From Corydoras sp. C115 (Eukaryota > Chordata > Actinopteri > Siluriformes > Callichthyidae), in NCBI GenBank assembly GCA_019802505.1, contig JAFMOC010000007.1, positions 7,016,501-7,080,500 of the forward strand: a stretch of 64,000 nucleotides of DNA, written 5' to 3'. Positions 9,546 to 33,954 of the stretch are shown here, in pieces. Position 1 is the stretch's first letter; each line of letters starts with the position of its first letter. The notes below the pieces were generated by a model. The model was given only the letters and a program-made list of their open reading frames with translations, was not told where the DNA came from and did no database searches. A program made the translations under genes and the position numbers.

Positions 9546-10120
9546 CACGTTGGTGTTTTAGGCATGCTTTTTATACTCGCGAGTTCCACCCCCCTTTTGC
9601 TTTGCAATTTGTATGGCATGGTCATTTTCCAAGATTGAGTACTTTTGCTGTACAGGTGATTGGTTCTGTCTACAGGTTCCCAGTCACTTGCTACAGTTAT
9701 TTATTTAGCCCAGGGTCCCACCACTTTCCAATGGGGATCCTCCTGGGATGATGCCATAGAAATGTGTGGGGTGGAGTTGTGCATTTCAAAAATTAATCTC
9801 TCTCCGACTGTCAAAGTCGTATCAGTCCCGTGGCCCATTTTCTGTCACATATTAGTTCCGTCATAGTCAAACAGTCTGGTTTATTGTCAGTCAAATTTTC
9901 ACAGGAAACCTTGTCTTTAAATTGGAAAACAGTTACATTTTAACATGTTAAATGAAAATAGCATAGTTTATATATAATGAGCTTAAAATATTTTATTTGC
10001 CGCAGCTAATTAATATTAATTCACTAACTTTCCCCAATTCAACATTATTGAGACTGTAGGATTTTTGGGTATTAATATGATATTAATAAGGTCCTCTGCT
10101 TCCCATTACCAAATTACAGA
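9546..10120. other. No recognisable gene
   Basis: Mixed-composition DNA between the pol relic and the GC-rich minisatellites. By position it may be retroviral sequence too decayed to recognise. A TATAAA-like word lies near 9570 on the minus strand, but there is no supporting context. Confidence 0.3.
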
Positions 10121-10145
10121 GAATGAGAGGCGGTCAGAGATTTAA

Positions 10146-10350
10146 TGCTTCGGGCTGGGCGGCGTGCGGCCCCAGGACCATGGGCTGGGCGGCGTGCGGC
10201 CCCTGGACCTCGGGCTGGGCGGCGTGCGGCCCATGGACCTCGGGCTGGGCGGCGTGCGGCCCCTGGACCTCGGGCTGGGCGGCGTGCGGCCCCTGGACCT
10301 CGGGCTGGGCGACGTGCGGCCTCTGGACCTCGGGCTGGGCGGCGTGCAGC
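10146..10350. repeat. GC-rich minisatellite, 30-bp unit, about 7 copies
   Basis: Unit 'cgggctgggcggcgtgcggc' plus 'ccctggacct', repeated almost without change. Because 30 is a multiple of 3 and the unit lacks stops in several frames, long frames stay open on both strands. This produces low-complexity AARRPARGPG-type ORFs that I do not regard as genes. Confidence 0.95.
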
Positions 10351-10399
10351 GTAGGGACCACAACAGGTGTGCAGGCTCGCGGGTCCGTGGCAGGACTGC

Positions 10400-10650
10400 C
10401 CGCTGGCTGGACCTTGGCAGGAACGCACGCAGGAGGGGCCTCTGCGGATTCATACGCTGGCAGGACCTTGGCGGGCACGCATGCTGGCAGGACCTTGTCG
10501 GGCACGCATGCTGGCAGGACCTCAGCGGGTTAGCACACTGGCAGGACCTTGGCGGGAACGCATGCTGGCAGGACCTTGGCGGGCACGCATGCTGGCAGGA
10601 CCTTGGCGGGCATGCATGCTGGCAGGACCTTGGCGGGCACGCACGCTGGG
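10400..10650. repeat. GC-rich minisatellite, 27-bp unit, about 9 copies
   Basis: Unit 'gctggcaggaccttggcggg' plus 'cacgcat', with a few variant copies at the left. It also keeps frames open on both strands (9-residue periodic ORFs such as LAGPWRARM). It is separated from the 30-bp array by about 50 bp of related GC-rich sequence. Confidence 0.95.
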
Positions 10651-11089
10651 TGAACCTCCACCTCGGGATCGCCATCCTGCACACAGTAAAGGTACACCCC
10701 CACCGCAATGCCCAAACACAAAGACATCTCAGACACAGGGAAGACGGACTGGACACATGAAACAGACGAGACAGGCGGACACACCACGCTCACGCCACAT
10801 ATATCCATATTTACCCCCTCGAGTGCCGGCTCCGGTACCGCCCCCTCGCAGCGCGACCCAGACACGGCGCGGTCCGGCGCGGGCGCATCACGTGACTGCC
10901 CCGCAGCGCACGTATCGCGCTCAGCAGCTGCGCAGCCGTCCTTACGGCTACGGGACGGCGGGCTGCGCATAGCGGCGCACTCGTGGACACGGCGGAACGC
11001 ACCGCGAGTACGAGGTTACACGGCCCCCGCAAACAAAAATTTTTAAATCAGCTTACCTGGGCACTGGACTCCCCAAATTGACTGGCTCG
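10651..11089. other. GC-rich non-coding stretch, possible retroviral leader/gag relic
   Basis: High-GC, CpG-rich sequence between the minisatellites and the LTR-like block. It contains open frames on both strands, but they have no recognisable domain. In the minus-strand provirus reading this is where the leader and gag would lie. That is inference from position only. Confidence 0.3.
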
Positions 11090-11420
11090 TTGTTCTGTCA
11101 GACTCGTCTACCTCGGGATAAAGCGACTGCGCATAGGAAGCGCAGAGCCGCCGCGCTTTAACGCACTGAAGGGAGTCAGGCACGCAGGTAGCAGAAGAAC
11201 GAGTTTATTAAAGGTGTAGTGACACCAAAAAGCGTGAGGTACAAACCGACGAGTGACATAAAACAAACGACGAGGACCGAGGACGAAAAAACAAATACAA
11301 AACGACACCCGACCACTTGCACAAAACAAACCAATGACAAGAAGGAGTTAATTAACTAAACTGATGACTAATGAATGTTAATTAACTCAACAGAACGAAA
11401 GGAAACACAGAACAGGTGAC
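11090..11420 (-). repeat. LTR-like block (candidate 5' LTR of the minus-strand provirus)
   Basis: On the minus strand the segment has an AATAAA polyadenylation signal (plus-strand TTTATT near 11205), then about 100 bp of GC-rich R/U5-like sequence, then a possible splice donor (AGGTAAGC). It lies upstream of the minus-strand pol relics, where a 5' LTR should be. I found no second copy in the window and no clear TG...CA ends or primer-binding site, so the call is tentative. Confidence 0.3.
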
Positions 11421-12288
11421 AGGTGCCCTAGGCCCTAGTTACATTAATCCTATTTTAATGATTTTAAAACCTTAATAGATTAATTAATTATTATTTATTG
11501 TGAGCAACATGTGACCTTAATGCTGGCAGCAGTTCAGGTTCATTCAGGCTGAGTTCTTTAAACAGTGCTCATACAGACAGACTGATCAGCTCTCTTGATC
11601 CTGAGACACTGACCATATTTCATTTCTAGCGTCGACGTCTCCCTGATCTGGGGGAGGTCTGTGATCAAACAGACCCTCCCCCGTCTTCGGTTGAGCACGC
11701 CCTCACTTTTCGCCAGAAATTCTCACACAGCCTACATCGAGTATTTTCAGAGCACATTGTTTGACTCCAAGCATTCCGAGTGAATGCTTTATTAAAGCAG
11801 TAAACATTTTGTCTTTTATACTCTATTGTTAAGCTTAAATTTTTACTTTTATCTTTACTTTATTCTAATTCACAGGGTTTCTTAACTTATTATTGTGTCA
11901 TGTTGTTTCACTTAATTACTTTTACTGTTAATTTATGTTAATTTAATTTATTTAGAAATTTACTCATTTGCTCATGGTGATGCTAGTTGATTACTTCTAA
12001 ATTTTACTATATGCTCCTAGAGAATAAGCTGTGAAAAGGTGTAAAGTAGAAAATGAATGGTGGTTAAGTTTTTACACTTATTGCATCATACTGTACACTC
12101 AGACTTAAACCACACAAACAACAAATATGCCAGGCAAAACTTACAAATTAACAGACTAACTTAAACATATACAGTGGTACCACACAAACCAACAGTAAGA
12201 ATTACCTTAAATTTCATTAAGGGTACACCTTAACTTAATACTGTAGTTTTATATTAATTTATATTATATTATATAACATTATTATAGT
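11421..12288. other. AT-rich stretch, nothing recognised
   Basis: No convincing ORF, RNA gene or repeat family was seen. Confidence 0.4.
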
Positions 12289-12740
12289 GCTTAGGATCCT
12301 CGATCCCGTATTTTTGGGTTGGATCCCCGTCCAACTCCCTTATGTTGGATCCCTGTCCAACTATTAATAGTTCCCCTGAACTATACTCTGAAGGTCACTC
12401 TGAAACCTTTCTTGAGTGGATATAAGATTTACTTACTCAGAATGTCCACCACTTGTTCTTTTAAGAATCAGGCAGGAATCACATGCGGAGATCCGACTGC
12501 ACCTCACTCTGGTGGTACTTTCCATTCTCTCGTGGGGTTCCCGTTTTCCAGCTTAGTCCAAGACTAAGGAGCGTCCTCAGTGGGTTTCAGTCGGTGCTGC
12601 CGCGGCGATCCTCGCTGATCCTGCCGACAACGTTAATTTCTGTGGTGGAAATAATATTCTCGTGAGACAATGCATATTAAAAGAAGTTTTTTTTTTATTA
12701 AAGAAAGATAAAGACAAAACGAAAGAGAATGAGAGAGCGT
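12289..12740. other. GC-richer island, unresolved (LTR-like on the minus strand?)
   Basis: Contains a local duplication ('ggttggatccccgtccaact' and 'gttggatccctgtccaact' about 30 bp apart). It ends with 'tgtggtggaaataatattct' and a long T run, with TTTATTAAAG that would read as a polyadenylation signal on the minus strand. It could be a solo LTR or another old insertion. No coding sequence was recognised. Confidence 0.25.
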
Positions 12741-13438
12741 AAGGAAAATCCTACCCCACTTTCTCTGACAAGTTCTACTAGTTCGGACGTGGATCTCAGT
12801 TCTGTCTACGTGGTTTTATTGCAATGGTTAAACAGCAGACTGATGTCTAGCACTGACCCTACTAAATGTCAACATGACTTAGTGTAATCATATCATCATA
12901 ATAAGACATCATAATAAGACATAATAACTGTAGAAGTTTCTTCATAGTTATATGCAAACACAAATGGTTAAGATGAATCACTCATACATAGTAAAATCAT
13001 ATTTTCCTTCACATGCCATAAGTTTTTATTTGAAATTTCAGACCAATTAAACAAATTATTTCAAATTGTGCAGTTTCAACACTCATATTAAGCAAGATTT
13101 TTTTGTATGACTTTTGTAACAACAGAACTTTCATGCTGGATTTAATATCACTTACCTTTACATTGAAGCAGTACATTGAAGATGAATATGTCATTTTTTT
13201 TGCTTCTTAGTGCTTTATCAGAAACAAATAAAATGGTCTTCATAAATTTTTTTTCTGATTTAGTGATGTGGTGGTAATGACAGAATAACAGTTAAAGTAA
13301 AAAATGATTTAATAAGATTTGCAAATCGAGAAACCAGACAAACAACCTATTGGAGGTTGTTGCAAGCTTCTGAGTTCACGACTGCTCAGCCTCAGTATTC
13401 ATACAAAAACACTGTCCAATAATAATGTAAGAAGAACA

Positions 13439-13793
13439 TTCATTCATTCATCCATTATCTCCCGCTTTATCCTATATTACGGTCGCACGGGGAGGGTTCC
13501 CCATGCCGATCCAAGGGAGAACGTTTCGGGTGCTGGGCAGATTCACCCAGGACAGGGCGCCAATCCATCGCTGGGCACACACTCTCTCACACAGACACAC
13601 TCTATATGGGGCAATTTGGAGAACTCAATTGACTTGATCCATGTTTTTGGACTGTGGGAGGAAACCGGAGAACCCAGAGGAAACCCACGCGGACATGGGG
13701 AGAACATGGAAACTCCACCCAGATGGGGATTCGAACCGGGAATCCCTAGTGCTGAGAAGCAAACGTGCTAACCACTAAGCCACCGTGCCGCCC
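13439..13793 (-). mobile_element. tRNA-derived SINE, subfamily A, full length, with 12-bp target duplication
   Basis: Complete from GGGCGGCACGGTGGCTTAGT (minus strand, near 13793) to the GAATG-type tail. The target duplication 'gtaagaagaaca' is perfect on both sides (13427-13438 and 13794-13805). This shows LINE-type target-primed insertion and fixes the element's ends. Confidence 0.92.
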
Positions 13794-14039
13794 GTAAGAA
13801 GAACAGATACATAAAAACTACAGGTAGATGAAGTTATACCATATATGGTTTCCAACTCTTTTTCAACCTGTACGCATCTGGATAGGGGAGGTTTGGGACT
13901 ACTACAAGTGACAGCTGAATATGAATACATATAAAGTGATTTATATGTGTTAATATATTTGTAAAAACACACTTCAGTCTAATTAAATTAACTTTGATTA
14001 AATTAACTTTAATTAAATTAAGCGGAATTTAATTAAATT

Positions 14040-14358
14040 CCACTGTGGCTTAGTGGTTGGCATGTTCTCCTCGAATCCCAATCTGGGTGGAGTTTGCATG
14101 TTCTCCTCGTGTCCATGTGGGTTTCCTCCGGGTTCTTCAGTTTCCTCCCACAGTCCAAAAACATGGATCAATTCAATTGAGTTCTCCAAATTGCCCCTTA
14201 TAGTGTATGGGTCTGTGTGATTGAGTGTGTACCCAGCGATGGATTGGCGTCCTGTCCTGGGTGTATTTGCCCAGCGCCCGAGACATTCTACCCTGGATGG
14301 GCATGGAGAGAACGTCCCCCCGCGACCCTAATAGAGGATAAAGCGGAAGATGGATGGA
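14040..14358 (+). mobile_element. SINE, subfamily A, with internal deletion near the head
   Basis: Head 'ccactgtggcttagtggttg', but the sequence between the A and B boxes is shortened. The body is otherwise complete to 'ataaagcggaagatggatgg'. It is flanked by 'taattaaatt' at 14030-14039 and 14359-14368. Confidence 0.85.
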
Positions 14359-14804
14359 TAATTAAATTAAGCTAATTAATTTACATATAAATTACTTTGT
14401 TTACGATACCATGTTGCTTTGCTTTTAACCATACAACATTTAAAGCATATCATTGTGTGTTGCTTACATGCATATTTATGTAAGTATGCTTAATTATTTA
14501 TATAAGTTGGTTATAAATCAAAGTAAATTTTGAAATTGCCCATCTTACCAGATTAATCCTCTATACAGCTAGTTGAAAACCAACAGGTGATTGATAAAAA
14601 CATGGTGGGGTCCATTTTGGTGATCCAGACAATGTTTTCTCCCAAAATGCGTCAGGTGACTCGAGAGGCCATACTGATGTGGGTGGTGCTATTTTTTTTT
14701 TTGGACCCCAAGACTCACCAAACCATGATCTGTGTGTGCAGGCGTGTGTGTGGCCACCTCTCACTAGCGCTCCTGTAGTCTGTAGAGCTGTGCGGATCGA
14801 TACA

Positions 14805-15148
14805 TTCATTCATTATCTCGCGCTTTATCCTCTATTAGGGTTGCGGTGGGGTTCCCCATGCCCATCCAGGGGAGAACATCTCGGGCGCTGGGCAGATAGA
14901 CCCAGGACAGGGCGCCAATCCATCGGTGGGCACACACTCACTCACACAGACACACTCTATATGGGGCAATTTTGAGAACTCAATTGATTTGATCCATGTT
15001 TTTGGACTGTGGGAGGAAACCGGAGAACCCGGAGGAAACCCACGCAGACACGGGGAGAACATGGAAACTCCACCCAGATGGGGATTCGAACCGGGAATCC
15101 CTAGCGCTGAGAGGCGAACATGCTAACCACTAAGCCACCGTGCCGCCA
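14805..15148 (-). mobile_element. SINE, subfamily A, inserted in the hAT element
   Basis: Full-length minus-strand copy. The 10-bp duplication 'gatcgataca' lies at 14795-14804 and 15149-15158. The interrupted hAT sequence rejoins to match the uninterrupted end at 15847-15900. Confidence 0.9.
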
Positions 15149-15318
15149 GATCGATACAAATAACGATAATATCGATACCAACGCTGGTATTGGTATTGAA
15201 CAATACTTGCGTAAAAAGATCGATACTCAAGACAGCAGCCACGTGGGCTCAGCCTGACCCGCCCAAGTTGACACGTCACAGTACAGAGAGAGAGACTCGG
15301 AGTGGGAGATAAAAAAAG

Positions 15319-15531
15319 ATGTCTGAAAGAAAGAGAAGCTCTGTTTGGCTGTATTTTACAGCCGAAAATGCGACATCGCCAACCTGTTCAGTTTGCAAAA
15401 AATCTATTAGGTACACAGGAAACACAACAAACTTATTTAAGCACATGAAAAAGCACACAGCACAGCCAAAACCAGACACAAAATTCTATTTGAAAAAAAG
15501 AAACAAAGAAAGAAAAAAAACTGTCGAGTGA
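15319..15531 (+). CDS. Stand-alone BED-type zinc finger ORF of a hAT element
   Basis: A 70-aa ORF starting MSERKRSSVWLYF. It has a BED finger: aromatic W..F at about residues 10-13, CSVC at 23-26, and 'NLFKHMKKH' giving the two histidines about residues 40-45. BED fingers are the N-terminal DNA-binding domains of hAT transposases and of host ZBED proteins derived from them. The ORF stops 25 residues after the finger, where a full transposase would continue into the dimerisation and catalytic parts. Whether it is translated is unknown. If so, it could bind the family's terminal repeats without cutting. Confidence 0.7.
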   Translation: MSERKRSSVWLYFTAENATSPTCSVCKKSIRYTGNTTNLFKHMKKHTAQPKPDTKFYLKKRNKERKKTVE

Positions 15532-15846
15532 GGGGAGCATTTTAACTTTATATTTGTATTGTCGTTTCTTACCTCAAAAAGAAATATTTTCCTCACGTTA
15601 AAGCAAACTTTGTTTTATTACTGTTCCATTGTTTCTAAATAAAGATGTCGATTGGGATACATTATTTTGTTGTCACCTACAATGTTTGGCGAAATTCTAT
15701 ACTAGGTCTTTTGGATCAATGAAGCTTAAAGGTATCGATATCGAATATCGCGATATTGGCCCTGTATTTACTTGGTATCAGATCGATACCATAATTCTTG
15801 GTATCGCACAGCTCTGGTAGTCTGGTTGCCGTATTGCATCTTATAC

Positions 15847-16323
15847 TAGAGCTGTGCGGATCGATACAAATATCGATAATATCGATAATATCGATACCAA
15901 TGCTGGTATTGGTATTGAACAATACTTGCGTAAAAAGATCGATACTCAAGTTTTTTGTGTGTGAAAATTCCTTTTTTATTGTTTTGCCTAAGAACAATTC
16001 TATTTGAAAAAAATATTTGTATTTGTATTTGTATTATATTTGTATTGTCGTTTCTCCTTTTGTACCTCAAAAATATATATTTTCCTCACGTTAAAGCAAA
16101 CTTTGTTTTATTACTGTTCCATTGTTTCTAAACAAAGATGTTGATTGGGATACATTACTTTGTTGTCACCTACAATGTTTGGCGAAATTCTATACTAGGT
16201 CTTTTGGATCAATGAAGCTTAAAAATTAAAAAGTGTCGGTATCGGTATCGAATATCGCGATATTGGACCTGTATTTACTTGGTATCGGATCGATACCAAA
16301 ATTCTTGGCATCGCACAGCTCTA
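15847..16323 (+). mobile_element. hAT-family MITE (477 bp), 8-bp target duplication TCTTATAC
   Basis: Perfect 12-bp terminal inverted repeat TAGAGCTGTGCG/CGCACAGCTCTA. Perfect 8-bp target duplication at 15839-15846 and 16324-16331. Its ends and subterminal sequence match the element at 14783-15816, but the internal part with the BED ORF is deleted. It lies about 250 bp upstream of the ZNF318 start codon, so it may touch the promoter. Confidence 0.92.
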
Positions 16324-16331
16324 TCTTATAC

Positions 16332-16575
16332 ACACTTTGTGGGCGGGGATGCGGACCATTGAGTGTGTCGCATCCTGGGGAAGTGAGTGCGTCACTTCCT
16401 GGGGAATGTAGGTGCAGGAAGAAAGAAGAAGGCGGTTGTGTTATATTGCGGCGTGTTTGGGTGTTTGCACTGTTTTTTGTTGTACTTTGGGAGTTTGGCT
16501 GCTTTATGCAGAAAGGAGCGGTCCGTGCATCAGGCACTTATCTTAGCCCGGGGTTTAGAGTGGACGGGCGGCGTT
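16332..16575 (+). promoter_or_regulatory. ZNF318: ZNF318 promoter / 5' UTR region
   Basis: A CpG-rich stretch between the MITE and the ZNF318 ATG. It holds a GC box (GGGCGGGG, 16341-16348), a CACTTCCTG ETS-type site near 16393 and a related CATCCTGGGGAAGTGAG just before it. No TATA box was seen, which fits a CpG-type housekeeping promoter. The transcription start is not defined by the sequence alone. Confidence 0.5.
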
Positions 16576-30477
<13,902 letters not shown>

Positions 30478-30870
30478 AATACTTTCAGCTAGGAGGATTG
30501 GAGGTGTGCATGGAGCCCCCAAACAGTAACAGTGATTTGTAAAATATTATTTGGCATGATTCCTCTGAAATGTTAAATTTTTTTATTACAATTTTTGACA
30601 GGTACTTCCAGTGAAAATTATCAAGCACCCATACTGACCATAGGGGTGGAAAGGAAGTTTGACTGAAATAATGAACATTTACTTTACAAGTAATTTATCA
30701 TTTCATTCATGTAAAAATGAAATTAAAAAATGCCATGATTTTTCGTGGTTTACGTGCAGCTGTTCTTTTAAAAAAAAGGAAAGGTAACGTAATCCATTAT
30801 TTGATCTTCTGAATTCTAGCACATTTATATCTGTCACTCCTCCTTCTGCTGAAATAAATTAAAGATATTT
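30478..30870 (+). other. ZNF318: ZNF318 3' UTR
   Basis: AT-rich sequence after the stop. The first clear polyadenylation signal is AATAAA at 30853-30858. The true cleavage site is not visible from sequence. Confidence 0.5.
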
Positions 30871-31156
30871 TGACACAGGAACCTAATCTGAAAATGAACT
30901 GGAGGCAAGTAAAATAGGTTTGAAGTTAATGCAGCACAGACAATGTCTTAACAATAGTGGGTTTCACAAGAATTGTTTTTTCTTTTCTTCATAGTTGTTA
31001 AGTGGATGTCAGTTCAACTTTGTATTTTTATGTACTAGGAAATATCACTGCTTTTTCTTCCCAACTGAAAACCTGGTATAATAGGTCACCAATCATTAAA
31101 CCTTGTTACTTTCTTTATATAGACAATTTGTTCTATAGTCATTGGTGTAAAAAGTC

Positions 31157-32820
31157 CATCCATTATCTTCCGCTTGTCCGGGGTTCAGGTCGCGGGGGCA
31201 GCAACTGAAGTAGGGAGACCCAGACCTCCCTCGCCCCAGCTCAACTGGGGGAACCCCTGAGGCGTTCCCAGACCAGCTGAGGGATATAATCCAGCATGTC
31301 CTGGGTCTTCCTCGGGGTCTCCTCCCAGCTTGACTTGCCTGAAACACCTCCCTAGGAAGGCGCCCAGGAGGCATCCTAGCCAGATGCCCGAATCACCTCA
31401 ACTGGCTCCTTTCGATGCGGAGGACTAGTGACTCCGCTCCGAGTCTCTCCCGGATGACCGAGCTTCTCACCCTATCTCTGAGGGAGAGCCCAGCCACCCT
31501 GCGGAGAAAACCCATTTTGGCCGCTTGTATTCGCGATCTTGTCCTTTCGGTCATTACCCAAAGCTCATGACCATAGGTGAGGGTCGGAACGTAGATTGAC
31601 TGGTAAATCGAGAGCCTTGCCTTATGGCTCAGCTCCTTCACCACAACAGACCGGTATAGGGTCCACACCACTGCTGACCCCGCGCCGATCCGTATATCAA
31701 TCTCAGGTTCCATCTTCCCATCACTCATGAACAAGACCCCGAGATACTTAAACTCCTCCACTTGAGATCTGATCCCTGACCCAGAGAGGACTCTCTACCC
31801 TTTTCCGACTGAGAACCATGGCCTCAGATTTGGAGGTGCTGATTCTCATCCCAGCCGCTTCACACTCGGCTGTGAACCGATCCAGTAAGGGCTGAAGTTC
31901 ACAGCCTGATAACAGGACCACATCGTCTGCAAACAGCAACGACGTGATCCTCAGATCACCAAACCGGACACCTTCCATCCCCTGGCTGCGCCTAGAAATT
32001 CTGTCCATATAAATTATGAACAGAACTGGTGACAAAGGACAGCCCTGACTGAGTCCAACCCTCACTTAAAACAAGTCCTACTTACTGCCGGCTATGCGAA
32101 CCAAGCTCCTGCTTCGCAAATACAGGGACTGAATGGCCCGTAGTAAGGAGCCATGTACCCCATACTCACGAAGCACCTCCCACAAAATACCTTGAGGGAC
32201 ATGGTCGAAAGCCTTCTCCAGATCCACAAAACAAATGTAGACTGGTTGGGCAAACTCCCATGAACCCTCGCGGATCCTGGAGAGAGTAAAGAGCTGGTCC
32301 AGTGTTTCACGACAGGACGAAAACCACACTGCTCCTCTTGAATCCGATATTCGACTATCAGTCGGACTCTATAGCCTTTGCCAGGGAGGCTGAGGAGTGT
32401 AATTCCCCTGTAGTTGGAACACACCCTCCGGTCCCCCTTTTTAAAAAGAGGCACCACCCCGTCTGCCAGTCCAGGGGCATTTCCCCCGATGATCATGCAA
32501 TGTTTAAAAGGAACTCCGGGCGGATCTCATCCACCCCTGAAGCCCTGCCACCAAGGAGCTCTCTGACTACCTTAGCGACATCAGCCACAGTGATGGACAA
32601 GCCTCCTCCCGGGTCCTCGGAGTCTTCTCTGCCTTCTCTCCAGAGGGCATATTGGTGGGATTGAGAAGGTCCTTGAAGTATTCCTTCCAACGCCTAATGA
32701 CGTCCCCAGTCGAAGTCAACAGTGCACCACCTCCACTATATGCTGTGTTAGTGGCACACTGCTTTCCCCTCCTTAGTCGCCTGACAGTTTGCCAGAATAT
32801 TCTTGGAGCCGACCGAAAAA
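31157..32820 (-). pseudogene. RTE-type LINE (Rex3/Expander-like), 5'-truncated, frameshifted
   Basis: Minus-strand pieces of one reverse transcriptase in several frames: 'VVRELLGGRASGVDEIRPEF', 'LFKKGDRRVCSNYRGITLLS', 'FVDLEKAFDHVPQ', 'GLSQGCPLSPVLFIIYMDRI', the catalytic FADDVVLL, 'EEFKYLGVLF', 'YGHELWVMTERTRSRIQAAK', and the C-terminal 'RRPRGRPRTCW'. The 3' end reads 'gcccccgcgacctgaacccc' 'ggacaagcggaagataatgg'. A perfect 12-bp duplication 'gtgtaaaaagtc' flanks it (31145-31156 and 32821-32832). The endonuclease half is missing and the frame is broken, so it is inactive. The RTE assignment is from known fish Rex3-like proteins. Confidence 0.85.
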
Positions 32821-33035
32821 GTGTAAAAAGTCTTGTTGAAATAAATTACTTTGATTTGTGCTGCAACATTAGCTTTAAATGCACAGAATAATAGTAATTT
32901 TGCTGGGCCCTTGTTATTTGTTATTTTAGGTCAGTGTTTTTAATGTTGCCCAAAAAAATGTATCATAAACCCCTTACATACAAGTAAGTATGTGTGAGAA
33001 ATGATAAAAAAAAAACTTAATTCAGGGCACATTTG

Positions 33036-33305
33036 CCAATTTGGGATTTTCATGTTGTCTGCGTGGGTTTCCTTTGGGTTCTCCGATTTCCTCCGACAAT
33101 CCAAAAACGGATTCAAGGTCAATTGAATGCTTTAAATTGACAAATATAGTGTGTGTGGCTGTGTAAGTAAGTGTGTGTCCAGCGATAGATAGAAGCCCTG
33201 TCCTGGGTGTATCTGCCCAGCACCTGAAACGTTCTCCCCTGAATGGGCATGGGGAACCCCCCTCGACCCATATTTGAGGATTAAGCGGAAGGTAATAAAT
33301 GAATA
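33036..33305 (+). mobile_element. SINE, subfamily B, 5'-truncated and old
   Basis: Body from 'ttttcatgttgtctgcgtgg' through 'ggattcaaggtcaattgaatg' and 'ccagcgatagata' to the tail 'aggattaagcggaaggtaat'. The head is missing. Confidence 0.7.
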
Positions 33306-33954
33306 ACTTTATTCAGAACCTACAATTACACTATTGCACAAACCATCCCACCTCGTTTTACTCGTCAATAACCCTCTATCTATACATGTATCCATCTATC
33401 CATCCATACTTTAAAATAAGGTATAAATGTCCAATAAAAATATAAAATACAAGACAAAAATGAAATAAATTAAAAAGGGATCTTTCTCAGTGGATTCATT
33501 TTCAAATTTGAGTGACTTGAGTGAGTAACTTTTGAGAACTGCGCATTACTATGATTGACAGTCTTAAAAACTCTGAACAACCAAAACAATTGAGTCAATG
33601 AACAGTGAAGAGAAACAGCGCAATTCATTTCATTAGCTACAGAACAGTCGACTGTCAGAAGGATGGAAATTTGAAGCAACTGACGTGTAACACTACCTGC
33701 TATGCACAACAAGACTTGGCAAAACCTTTTACATACATACACAAAATATCCTTTTTTTTCTGGCTCACCTTTTTTTTTCATTCTCCTGATTGAATAAATA
33801 CTTATTTGTAATGACACAACTGGTATTAGGGGAAAACTATTTATAAGCTGCAGTTTTTAAGCTTTTTGAACTTCTATAAGTTTATAAGCTGCAGTGTTTT
33901 TTTTTTTTTTTTTTTATTTTCACCCCACTGGCCAGAAACAACAGGTACAGTATA

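Larger units (their letters stand above)
14783..15816 (+). mobile_element. hAT element with BED-finger ORF, carrying a nested SINE
   Basis: The element begins TAGAGCTGTGCG and ends CGCACAGCTCTG, i.e. 11 of 12 bases of terminal inverted repeat. It is flanked by a perfect 8-bp duplication GTAGTCTG at 14775-14782 and 15817-15824, the hAT hallmark. The ends are rich in ATCGAT and ATATCGCGATAT. It contains a SINE (14805-15148) and a small ORF for a BED zinc finger (15319-15531). Without the SINE it is about 680 bp, too small to encode a transposase. Confidence 0.88.

Noticed and set aside
10114..11046. Six or more long overlapping ORFs on both strands (up to about 200 aa)
   Set aside because: They come from 30-bp and 27-bp tandem repeats and GC-rich DNA lacking stop codons. 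The periodic translations have no domain, and ORFs on opposite strands cannot all be genes.
33470..33817. 115-residue minus-strand ORF in the ZNF318-PPP2R5D intergenic region
   Set aside because: No recognisable domain, ordinary AT-rich composition and no paired splice sites. Its length is within chance expectation.
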